A stretch of DNA of 64,000 bases. Source: Rhyacichthys aspro (lineage: Eukaryota > Chordata > Actinopteri > Gobiiformes > Rhyacichthyidae). The stretch lies in assembly GCA_036850595.1 (NCBI GenBank), contig CM072158.1, forward strand, positions 16,755,422 through 16,819,421. The letters are read 5' to 3'. The position numbers and the translations under genes are program-made. This document shows, in pieces, positions 1 through 9,625 of the stretch; the first letter of the stretch is position 1; each line of letters starts with the position of its first letter. Under the pieces are notes generated by a model. That model ran no database searches. It was not told the origin of the DNA and saw only the letters and a program-made list of their open reading frames with translations.

Positions 1-2057
1 TTCACCCTTTGTGTTGTTGACTGTGTCGGCTCAGTTGTTTTCAAAGACACGTTAAAGAAGAAGCGAATTATCTGGTGGATTTTTCTAACGCTTTGCGACT
101 AATCACTCCATTTGTGCCACTTAGTGAAATAACACTTACGCACGGATTTAAACGATTCGTGGCTGTTCTTGTGACACAGAAATTTGAATGCATTTCCACG
201 CAGTCTTCCGAGTGCTTTTTGCTTAATAAAATCGAACCCAGAGATAGGATAGGCTGTAATTAGCTAACACCAGAGCAGAGTATTCTAAGGAGGATTTAGC
301 CCATTGAGTAAAGTGTTATATCAGCACTAAAAGGCTTGAATTGTTACAAGCAGCTGAGGGCAGCACCCCCAGTTCATTCGGAGGATTTAAAAGCCTTGAA
401 ATGGTCTTCACAGCTGGCGATTATTCCCATTATTAATACTGGATGTGTTTGTACAATGGGGCAGAATGTCATCAGGTTTAAAAAAGGGGGCAATCAGTCT
501 CTCGGGGGATGTTTAAGTGGTGTTACCTGTAGGTGATCTTAATGAAGGTCTTTTGTGGGGTTTTTCTCGCTGTGTGTGTGTGTGGCTGAAGTGGGGGGAT
601 AGAGGTGGTCCACACCAGCATTCCTCTGCGTCCTTTTGGCTGCAAGGGTATTACTGCCCTCCCCTGTCGCATGTAATGCCCAAGTTCTGGTGTAATTTGG
701 GCTTGTTTGGAAACGGGCTGAACTGATGTAACTGCTTTTAAAGAGGGTTGAGAGAAACTGGTAATGGTTTCTGTTTCTCGGTGTGAAACAATTGCCATCA
801 CTGATATTCTGGGTTGTCATTTTTATTCCGTTCCTGATTGAATTGACACCATTTTCTGCTCCATTACAGCACCAACAATGTGTAAACTTAAATGAACTAA
901 CATTATCATCAGCTGTCAGTGCTAAAAAAAACAGATATTCCAGTTAAACAAGCAAGCCCTGAGAGTGGCAAACTGTTTTTCGCTCGGTTTCCTTTGTTGT
1001 CATTCAGTTTTTGAAGTTGATACAGAACCATTGAAGTATGGCCCAAGGCAGTGTAGCCAGTTGTTTGTGAGTAGAAGAATAGTGCTGAGGATCCAGTGGC
1101 CAACAAGGAATCATGTGTAGAAGCGGGGGTTGGCTCCAAGAAGCCTGCCTCGCATGACTCCCATTCAGAAACACAACACAGAATACTTACTAGGTCTGTT
1201 TTTCTCCTTTCATAAAACATTTAGAGATTTCTTAAACCATATTAATCAATTTTAATACATATTGTACTGATTTGTTGTAGCCAGACTAGTCCTTGTGTTG
1301 TTGAAGCTTGTGTGCCATCTTTGTGCCCATCATCCTGGATATTAATCTAATTCAGTTACCCGTTACCATGAGATCTAATGGTTTTAAATGGCATAGTTTA
1401 GCTTTAATGTATTGCTTCCAGTTTTAAGTGGTTCCAAAGCAATCTCCACAAAAAAAATAAATAAATAAAAAGAACAAGGCCAGGTTGCTCAACTGCATCC
1501 AACACTATCCTTGGTCTCAGTGTTTTTTAAAGTTCCACAATATGCATGTTGCCTGCATTTACATGTCTCATTAGCATCATTATAGCTGGAGCCGTAGTGG
1601 ACAGGTTGGGTCTGTTTATATTTGGTCAAAAGGGGGATGGAACACTCAAGTTTGGGCAACCCTCAGCTGTTGGTTCTATCATGTAGTGCAGTTTAACACT
1701 TAAGTCTGCTGGAAAAAGGATTGAGCCTTACTTTAGCAAAAATGAGAAGCAAAATGGCAGTGTATTCTGTTTTAAAATGTTGTGCAAAGCTAATGTTTAT
1801 TCTTAAAAACTACTTGCGGTTTTAGATAAGAGTCAGCATCTTACAGCTCTCTTTGTGAGTTGCATTAAACAAACTAAAACGTAGGAAACTAGTGCAGCTC
1901 TCTAAATTTAAAGTTTAGAAAGTTGGCAAAAATGTTTTCTTCTACAGCACTGTACAGCTTTTTTGCACAGTTACAGAAGTTAAAGGGAACCCATTGATGT
2001 TTTGTTTTGTTTTTTGCATTTGAAGTAAAAGTAATACGTCTCCTCCTTGTTTTCCAG
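1..2057 (+). other. 5' flank and/or 5'UTR intron of the CITED gene
   Basis: No credible coding ORF is present; the short ORFs here lack codon bias and family similarity. The stretch is AT-rich and ends in a strong splice acceptor directly before the CITED start codon, so at least its 3' part is probably a 5'UTR intron. I could not place the donor site, exon 1 or the promoter; they may lie here or before the window. A short GT run sits near 570-585. No transposon was recognised. Confidence 0.5.
2037..2057 (+). other. Predicted 3' splice site before the CITED start codon
   Basis: A pyrimidine-rich stretch (CTCCTCCTTGTTTTCC) runs into AG at 2056-2057. The exon would start at 2058 and place seven UTR bases before the ATG at 2065. 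A leader intron directly before the coding exon is compatible with CITED-family gene structure. If the transcript were unspliced, this would just be 5'UTR sequence. RNA-seq would decide. Confidence 0.6.
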
Positions 2058-2064
2058 TGTAGTC

Positions 2065-2778
2065 ATGGCTGAACACATGATGATGCCCATGACCCACGGC
2101 TTCCGAATGGGTATGAACGGACCACCCCAGCACCAGGGCCAGCCCGGTATGCGCAACCTCCCCAACGGCCAGATGATGCACTACCGGAATCCTCAGAACG
2201 GCATGGAGGCGGCCATGAGGCAGAGACCCGGCATGATGGGACCCGGAGGGATGAACGGCCCCATCAACGGCGCTCCCATGGCTAACCACCACCACCACCA
2301 GATGATGTCCGGGAACATGATGTACAACAACCAGGGTCCGCCTCAGCAGCACCACCATTTGCACCCCCAGCAACAACAGCAGCAGCAGCAGCAACAGCAG
2401 CAGCAAGGTGGACCCCCGCAGCAGTACCATCCCGGAAACCTCACCTCCCAGCAGCTTATGGCGAGCATGCACCTCCAGAAACTCAACACCCAGTACCACG
2501 GACATCCTCTCAATACGGCTAACGGACACCACCTTCCCAACGGGGCTCAGTACCGAATGGGGCCTAACCAGTTGTCGGGCATGCAGCACATTGGTGGACC
2601 GTTGGGTCTCAATGGCATGGACATGGATCTGATCGACGAAGAGGTTCTGACGTCTTTGGTTCTTGAGTTTGGCTTGGACCGTGTTCAGGAGCTGCCCGAG
2701 CTTTTCCTGGGACAGAACGAGTTTGATTTCTTATCGGACTTTGTTTGCAAGCAGCAGCCCAGTACAGTCAGCTGTTGA
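2065..2778 (+). CDS. cited4: Cbp/p300-interacting transactivator, CITED family (Cited4-like)
   Basis: Complete 237-residue ORF in one exon. The start is the ATG at 2065: purine at -3, G at +4, and the protein opens MAEHMMMPM, the short conserved CITED N-terminus. Upstream in-frame codons lie across the splice acceptor. Residues 1-100 are rich in Met, Gly, Asn and His, and residues 102-114 are polyglutamine. Residues 127-148 match the conserved middle block (LMASMHLQKLNTQY). Residues 185-237 form the acidic C-terminal CR2 domain, with LIDEEVLTSL, the LPEL motif at 210-213, FLGQNEFDF and the final VSC. In this family CR2 folds on the CH1/TAZ1 domain of CBP/p300 and competes with HIF-1alpha and other activators, so the protein should be a nuclear co-regulator without its own DNA-binding domain. 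ELPELFLGQ with Phe, and LTSL, fit CITED4 better than CITED1/2, which have Trp at that position. The longer N-terminus resembles CITED2, and fish Cited3 is not excluded. The family is certain; the paralogue is likely. Confidence 0.9.
   Translation: MAEHMMMPMTHGFRMGMNGPPQHQGQPGMRNLPNGQMMHYRNPQNGMEAAMRQRPGMMGPGGMNGPINGAPMANHHHHQMMSGNMMYNNQGPPQQHHHLHPQQQQQQQQQQQQQGGPPQQYHPGNLTSQQLMASMHLQKLNTQYHGHPLNTANGHHLPNGAQYRMGPNQLSGMQHIGGPLGLNGMDMDLIDEEVLTSLVLEFGLDRVQELPELFLGQNEFDFLSDFVCKQQPSTVSC
2368..2406 (+). repeat. Interrupted CAG/CAA tract encoding 13 glutamines in Cited4
   Basis: Thirteen consecutive Gln codons, mixed CAG and CAA, at residues 102-114. They follow a His-rich stretch and precede GGPPQQ. 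CAA interruptions usually stabilise such tracts. The tract lies in the presumably disordered linker between the N-terminal block and the conserved middle block, so length changes should be tolerated. Confidence 0.95.
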
Positions 2779-3930
2779 GGTGGACCAAAAAAAACAAAAA
2801 AACTAAACGGACACCACCCCCAAAGATGGACTGGATGGCCACAGTAGCACAGCGAGACGAGACAATCCCTGTGATCTGTTTGGGTGTTTCTGTGTCCCTA
2901 TATTTGACTATGTCTTTACGCCTTTTCATGTCGAGTCAAATGAGAAATTTGCAAATGGTTTCTCTTGTGCCAATGAGTTGTCTTTGGCCAAACTGGGGTA
3001 CCCTGATGCTGTCTGTAACCATCTGGCCCTTAGCACATGTGCCTGCAGTGCCGAGGCTTTGGGCTAACTTAAATGAAAAACCACAACGGGGAAAAGTCAC
3101 CTGGAAAGACTTGGTTTTGTGCTCTATTTTTTTTTGGGGCATCTAGAAATGTATTTTATCTCTAAAGCCACCCTCACCCAGTAGCAGACTTTTTACAGAT
3201 TGATTTATAAACGGTAGCCCTTTGAATCTGTTTCTACAAGGATCAAGGGATTAAGAATGATTTTTTTTTCCCCCTCTCTGAAATCTGTGTGTATATTGAA
3301 GGCTGGCTCTTCAAAACTAAGATTCTTAAGAAAAAAAGGGAGAAATTTCCTTGAAGAGAGGTGTGCAGCATTCCTGGGTGACAGGGTTTATCTTCTATGG
3401 GTGAACGGTGTTGATTATTTAGCGTTCAATGTCATTTACCTGCCTTCATTTAATGTCCCACATCTGCTCCCTGCTAATTAACTAGAAAAGATGAGTGTAG
3501 GATTTAGTAAAGCTTCCTATATTGGAAAGCTACTTTTAAACGAACCTTGAGTTATGACTTGATTTTGGAAAGAAAAGTCCAAGGCTAAACAGCAAATTAA
3601 AATGCCTCGTCCAGACTAATGTTTTCATTTTAACACTACAGCTGCCAACACTGCAGTACCCCAAAGAACCACCGGGGACCGTGCCACAGCAAAGTCAAGT
3701 GTATTTTTGGTTCCATGACACACCATCTTTTTCACCAGAAGGTTACATGGTGTTGCTTTAAATTCCTGTGTTTTTTTTTTAGCATAAGCTTGTTGTTAAC
3801 AATTCCAAATCGTTTTCTGAATGGAGTAAAATGACCATGCACTTGTTTTAAGTATAATCTATCAAAATTTCTAATAGTTTATCCCAGTAAACTCACAAAA
3901 GACGATGAATAAAGGCATTCTATAGGTCGT
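2779..3930 (+). other. Predicted 3'UTR of the CITED gene
   Basis: This runs from the TGA at 2776-2778 to about 15-20 bases past AATAAA at 3908. The sequence is unique-looking and AT-rich, with several T runs, and contains no transposon I can recognise. An ATTAAA near 3595 could give a shorter form. Another AATAAA near 5501 could give a longer one. The exact cleavage site is inferred. Confidence 0.6.
3908..3913 (+). terminator. Polyadenylation signal AATAAA
   Basis: Canonical AATAAA, followed within 50 bases by a G/T-rich stretch (GGGAGGTGTTATTGTTTTATG at about 3939) that fits a downstream element. It is the first canonical hexamer after the CITED stop codon. Confidence 0.6.
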
Positions 3931-6900
3931 ACAGTTGGGAGGTGTTATTGTTTTATGTGAACCAAGTTGTGTGAGTTTAAAATGCAACATCAAGTAAAAA
4001 TGACCTTTTGACAGTTCTAATTTGTAGCTTTCTCCTATACTACTCTGGCATTATGGAAACTGAAGTTAAAACCCTGTTTTCTTCTGTAAACAATAAGAAA
4101 CAATGATAATGCAGACTTGTTAGCAGCATGGCTTCTCTACTCATCTAACTATTCATTTATTTGTGGGCCAGACAATATGGTATTCTCTATTTCAGAACAT
4201 TTGGGATTTCAAACATTATTTGAATGTACTGACATCATTTCCTAAAACAACTCGTGTATAAAAACATTGTTTAAATATGAATTGCATTAGTGTGGACGTA
4301 GCAAAAGATTTTGACTGCACAATCTTTATACAATTTGTGCAGTAAACCATTCAAAAGTCCAACCTCTGGTTTCTCCTCAGCCATTGCCCCGACTGCTGAA
4401 GCTGATTGTTAAAAAGAGGGTATTTAAGCGAGTTCACATTGTGTGGATGCAGCACTCTCCCATTAGTTTAATCATTGTTTAAAGCCGCTACCTGTGGCAT
4501 TGATTTCATTAGGCGTCAGCACTGGGCGAGAAGCACAAAGCGTGCAAAGTTGTTGTTTTTTGCCATAGATTAGCTTACACTGCTGCTTTTCTACTGATTA
4601 GATTTAAATTACATGTTCTCACACGCTTGTCTTAATTGAGGTCGGCTTGCACATTTCCCAACGACTCAATAATTATAAAACAGACAGACGTGTTCTGTGG
4701 CGCATTTTGAGTGCATTTGGTAATTAGGTTTTTGTCAAGGTTGCTGCTTTGCCGCTGCAGGGAGAACTTCCTGCACTTGTAATGCTATTTGTGGAGCTGT
4801 CGGAGGGGTCAGAGCCGCTCCAGTGCACTGTGTTAATCTGTTCCAATACAACTGTGCCGTCCCTGTCTCTCTGGAGATCTGCCATTGTGAAGCTCTTGAA
4901 ACAATGGCCAAAATGCAACTGCTGTAAAGGAAAAGTGCCAGCGAGTTTCACTTTCTGCCAGGCAAACTGCAGCCAACCTCCGACAATACTTCTGGCCTTA
5001 GTGAGACAGTGGCCTCTGATTTCTGCTATATCAATACGCGCAGCCTTCTTGTGTATTGTATCTTTGTACTGTAGACTAGAAGTGAAGTTGATCTAGACAC
5101 ATTTAAGGTACTTTTGAAAACATTGTCAGATGTAAATGTATCAGTGGCTGATTTTGATGTGTTGACAAGAGAATATATCCTACCTTTTTGCAGAGTGTGT
5201 AGATACGATCATAGCCATTGGTTTGGTTTGGGTGCAGCGACTGAATGAAGCTTTAAGACCAAGTCGAGATACTCATGTTGAAGTGAGTGTGAGGGATACC
5301 ACCACTTTCTCACACAGCAGTGGAGAATGTATAGGACTCGTCTTAAGATGGTAGATAAACGTGTGAGATTGTACTCCTTGTTCCAAATTAGACACCATTC
5401 ATTTGGGTAAAGCTCCTTCTCTTCCTCCCCTCCCTTCCCCTCATCCCCAAAGCTTTTGTAATGTTATTGATTCTATTTTAAGAAAATGTATTTATTTTCA
5501 AATAAAATATTTATTTAAAGAATTTGTTTTTGGATGTCCGAGATTCTGTACCGGCTCAGAAGAAATCCCATCATTTATGAGCACAAGCTGTTACTCAGTG
5601 TTGTATTCCTTCATGATAAGGCTCATTTAGGGGCTTTGAAAGGATTTAGAATACGTCTTTGTCAAAAGCAAACAAATGTGAATTAGATCATGTGCAGTCC
5701 AATTATTCAATGTCAGTATCATATGATGGGTTTTGTATGGATTTATTTTCATTCATGGCTGGCTAACAAGATACAATAACCATTTTCTTTGCTATTGTCT
5801 CTCCCTCTCACATGACTGACAGAACATAGGCCATAGGCACACATACTGTAGCTCTTTCAAATATTAGTTGTTATATACCACTTTAAAACTGTTGGTTGAT
5901 GCCTAACAAGGTGATTCATTACCATAGTGTGAACCCACAGAGGATCTTTGGAGAATGTTTGACTATTGATCCAAATATAATTAATGTCCAAGACCAAAAT
6001 GTACCAAGATCTGTCAAAGACTTCCTTTATTTTTACACTCTGGACTCATTTGGCCACCTTGACTTATTATATGAGCACTTAGTATTTATCTATAGATCCT
6101 ACTGAGTCCATATTAGACCAATCCTCACAAAACTACTCTGAAACAGGGCTGTTCTGACTGTTTACCTCTTCTACATGATTATGTTGAAAGAGAGAGGTCA
6201 TTTTTACTCACATTATGATGTGTTGCAAGCATTTTACATCCTGTAGTGTGATTTATAGTTTTAAACCCACTGTTAACCTTAAAAGTGCAGCAGTATCTCT
6301 AATGTTTTCTCTCTGGTGTAAAACAGTGCAGTAATGATTACATTTTATGTGCAGACACTGTTGCTTCGCTGACACACGCCCATTTATACAGCAGCATGGT
6401 GCATGGGCTAAAAAACACAAGCAGACAGGTATCGGAGGGCTCTGAGTTCAAGCCAAGAGCAGCTGTTCATTGTACGTTTCCTCTGATAACTACCTCGATA
6501 GAAAGAGGACCAGCTTTGTCTTTGAAAACCTTGTTACAATCTGACTTTGTGGTATAGGGCCTTAAATCTAAGATCTCTGGATGCATTCAGGACTCATTTA
6601 GTGCATTCATACTTTGCATTAAAGACAAGATTAAACATTAGATGCGTTCACTTTGACTGAGGTGTCATTTACTCAAGAATACTGGCCAAGAAAACACAAC
6701 AGTCATGCCATTGCCGGTTCGTTTTGACAAGACATTACCACACGATCTGCAATCACATGGAGCCAGCCAAATGCACATGCGTGTTGTGCCTATGACTTCA
6801 TCGTTTTCTGAGAGGACGCCAGTTTACACAAGAGCAGGGTGGCAGCCGCAACAAAACAAAAACATCTTCTTGGTTGGATTCAAAAGTTTGCGTTTTTGTG

Positions 6901-6991
6901 AAGTGAGAACGCTGGCCTAGTGTAAACAAGAGGCCAATACGCAAAAGAATCATTGCAGTATAGGCAAAACGCATTGTTGTGTAAACAGACT
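3931..6991. other. Intergenic, unique-looking; possible regulatory DNA
   Basis: No coding exon recognised. 4370-4740 has more balanced composition, several TAAT/ATTA homeodomain-type cores and no repeat signature, so it is a candidate conserved noncoding element. 5403-5540 is a C/T-rich run followed by AT-rich sequence. 6700-6985 has repeated GTGTAAAC-type phrases and may be a decayed transposon, but no ends were found. Confidence 0.35.
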
Positions 6992-7295
6992 CTAAATTTT
7001 AATTTCAGGTCCAAAGGGGGCCATGGAGACTGATCTCAAGAGCTGTGCATGATGGGAAGAGATCATAAGATGACTGTAAAGTTGAAACAAGTCCAACTAT
7101 GCAACAATAACAAACGGTTTCCTCGATCTTTATGTTGCATTGCCTGAAGCAAGTCAATATTAAGTTATGTAATTCAAAATGTAATTCAGTTTATCCAGCT
7201 TCATGAAATTGCTAGAAATAAAGTAAATGGCCTCACTACATAAAGACTGCCTTTATCAACAAAAATGAAGACAGTAACTTGCCTCATAATCAAAC
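6992..7295. repeat. Local repeat family Y, copy 1
   Basis: Matches 7510-7775 over nearly its whole length, including TTAATTTCAGGT, CCATGGAGACTGAT, GCATGATGGGAAGAGATCA, TATGTTGCATTGCCTGAA and AGTAAATGGCCTCAC. The offset is 518 bases. Small indels and many substitutions show an old duplication. No TIR, tail or coding remnant was found, so the class is unknown. Confidence 0.8.
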
Positions 7296-7305
7296 CAAAC
7301 TTTAT

Positions 7306-7509
7306 TATTGTCTCTTGAACTAAAGATATACACATTCACAGACACAGAAATAAATATTGTTATCATCTGTAGTGGATAAATGGTTGGAAGAAAATTAAAC
7401 TTGTGTTAGAGGTACTAAAATTTGCAAGTTACAGTTATTGTTAACAGTGTAAACACAACACACACAAACTAATGTTTATGGGCGAGTTCAGAGACAGCAC
7501 CATAGTTCC
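7306..7509. repeat. Local repeat family X, copy 1
   Basis: Lies between the two Y copies. It is matched by 8971-9225 and, for its end, by 9531-9625. Shared blocks include TGTCTCTTGAACTAAA, GTGGATAAATGGTT, GAAGAAAATTAAACTTGTG, AAGTTACAGTTATTGTTAAC and AGAGACAGCACCAT. Confidence 0.8.
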
Positions 7510-7775
7510 CTAAATGTTAATTTCAGGTCTGAATGGGGCCATGGAGACTGATCCCAAGAGCTGTGCATGATGGGAAGAGATCACATGAGACGATCACATG
7601 AACGGTCTGGATCTATATGTTGCATTGCCTGAAACGAGTCAATATTAAGCTATGTAATTCATAATGTAATTCAATTTATCCAGATCAGATTCATGAAATG
7701 CTAGAAATATAGTAAATGGCCTCACCACACAAAGATTTGTTCACAGTAACTTAATCTTGCCTCATAATGAAACGA
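7510..7775. repeat. Local repeat family Y, copy 2
   Basis: Second copy of the 6992-7295 sequence in the same orientation. It lacks the 20-odd bases around AACAAGTCCAACTATGC of copy 1 and carries a short insertion (CAGATCAGATTCATG). Y-X-Y could be a tandem duplication that enclosed X, or one larger element. Confidence 0.8.
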
Positions 7776-8970
7776 TTCAAAAATGGCTGAAAGTTCTATG
7801 TACTTTTTAAAATAACCCTTGTGTAAAGTCATAGTTCTTGTTCTGTTGTCAGTTTCAGACGCTTTTCCGCCTACGAGAAGTGATGAGCAAACAAGAGCCA
7901 AGTACATATACATCCCATACGGTGACTCAGCGCTCCGTCAGCACTGAGCCAGACACACCACCATCTTTTTTTAGATCTTTAGGTCCTTTAATTCAGTAAA
8001 CATGCATGCTGCCTTGTGGCCTATAACTCTATTTTAAACACTTCAGCGTGTACATCTTCCTCCATGCCGTCCTGCTTTAGGAAGTCGCAGGCTCCCGCTG
8101 GTTTCAAATTCTATTTCGAGCCGCTCGCAGAGACATCCTGTCGCTCCAACCGATGCAATCAATCACTTTAAATGACACGTCTTTCCCTTATATGTCCTTA
8201 TATCGGCTCTTTCAGTCCGGCTGTTTCGTTCGCAGCGTGTAAAAAGCGTTCAGGCCCGGCTCTTTAAGTTTTTCCCCGCCTCACAGTCGCTTGGAGAACA
8301 TTTCAGCAGAGAGTTAAATGAAAAAAAGAAAAAAAATGACCCATTAAAATTCTAATTAGTGGAGCTGTAAAGTCATGTTGGGAATACCTGAAATATAGGA
8401 GCTGCTTTGCATGATCAAGGCAGCACTTTGTCCTTGAGCCGTGTAATGGATTATTAAAAGTATGAGTCATTGAGTGAGGCATATCATGCAGCAAGGCAAA
8501 CAAGACACTCTGTAGGCTCTGTAAAGATCACTTCAACTTTAACTTCCTCTGGAGGCTAAATAGAAACACCTCTGAGTACATTTTATGGTAAAAACGTTCT
8601 AACACTTGTCCTGTTAGAGACTGCAGAAGACTAGGACCATCTCAAGCTGCTTTGGGCGTCCATTTAAGGTCATTTTGTGTATTTGTATTTGTCTTTTTGG
8701 AGTTTTTACTTAGTTTTGATCACTAATTGCACTAATTCCCAACAGACAAGACGGTCATATGTTCAATCCAGCGATGGGCTCTTTGCAAAATCTGTGTATT
8801 CTCCCATTGCTACAAGACCAACCAAAAATTATCTTGATTCAGAACCTGAAAAGTTGGTTCTGGGACCAAACAATAGTTGTGTTGTTACTGTTTTTTTACC
8901 AAGCTTTGATATAAATAGTGTTAGGAAAGTTTGTTATTTACTGACTCGACTGTTTACGATCACACGTGGC
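7776..8970. other. Intergenic; unassigned, with a GC-richer block at 8040-8300
   Basis: No gene found. 8040-8300 is notably GC-richer than its surroundings. It carries two adjacent CArG-like sites (CCTTATATGT at 8186 and CCTTATATCG at 8196, each 9 of 10 to CCW6GG). 8677-8960 is open in one frame for 103 codons but shows no family similarity I recognise. Confidence 0.35.
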
Positions 8971-9225
8971 CATTGTCTCTTGAACTAAATATAAAGGGTT
9001 AGTCACGCATGGTAATTTCACAGATGCAGGAATTCACAGACTATTGTCCTGTTCCGTAAATATTGTTATCATCTGCAGTGGATAAATGGTTAGAAGAAAA
9101 TTAAACTTGTGTTAGAGGTAGTAAAACTGGCAAGTTACAGTTATTGTTAACGGTGTAAGCACAACACACACAAACTAAGGTTATGGTCAGGTTTAGAGAC
9201 AGCACCATGGTTTCCAGTCTCCAGA
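8971..9225. repeat. Local repeat family X, copy 2
   Basis: Same orientation as 7306-7509 and shares nearly all of its blocks, with a roughly 50-base insertion near 9000-9050 (GGGTTAGTCACGCATGG and following). It runs on into CCAGTCTCCAGAAACTGAAA, which recurs in copy 3. Confidence 0.8.
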
Positions 9226-9257
9226 AACTGAAACAGAACCAGTTCTTCATACCTTCA

Positions 9258-9530
9258 GTGAAATCTTTTTTTTAATCATTATTTCAATTTAACAAGACAG
9301 AAACCCAGTCACAGCAGCTGCACCCTGTTCAGATTGAATATAATTTAACAAAAAATAAATAGTGCAGTGCAACACCAACGTGCAGCTTATTAGGTACATT
9401 TACCTCCATTTGTAGATCTATTTTCCAAATTAAAAAAAAAAACATCTCAAAGTCAATTTGCAATATTATTTTTCCTTTGGTTTTGTTAAAAATATTCACT
9501 TTTCAAACATGTAGCACACCACAAATGACA
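9258..9530. repeat. Dispersed repeat family Z, copy 1
   Basis: Aligns end to end with 12713-12992. Shared blocks include TTTAACAAGACAGAAACC-like sequence, TAATATAATTTAMCAAAAAA, AGTGCAMTGCAACACC, CACGTGCAGCTT, CTCCATTTGTAGATC, CTCAAAGTCAATTTRCAA and CAAACATGTAGC. No TIR or tail was identified. A decayed transposon or LINE end is likely. Confidence 0.8.
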
Positions 9531-9625
9531 CAAAACACAACACACACAAACTAATGTTCATGGGCGGGTTCAGAGACAGCACCATGGTTCCCAGTCTCCA
9601 GAAACAGAACCAGAACCAGACCAGC
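9531..9625. repeat. Local repeat family X, partial copy 3
   Basis: About 95 bases matching the right end of X: ACACAACACACACAAACTAA, then TTCAGAGACAGCACCATGG, then CCAGTCTCCAGAAAC. It abuts Z copy 1 directly, as if Z had inserted into an X copy or carried this piece with it. Confidence 0.75.

Noticed and set aside
2047..2064. Upstream TTG-initiated extension of the CITED ORF
   Set aside because: It crosses the predicted splice acceptor and has no ATG; the family begins at the ATG at 2065.
1942..2589. 215-codon minus-strand ORF opposite the CITED gene
   Set aside because: It is a shadow of the coding strand: the CAG/CAA tract appears as polyleucine and the conserved C-terminal block is on the other strand.
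2745..3146. 133-codon ORF in the 3'UTR
   Set aside because: It starts inside the CITED coding region in another frame and has no recognisable domain.
4749..5096. 115-codon ORF behind the CITED gene
   Set aside because: No codon bias, domain or splice context; both strands are open here by chance.
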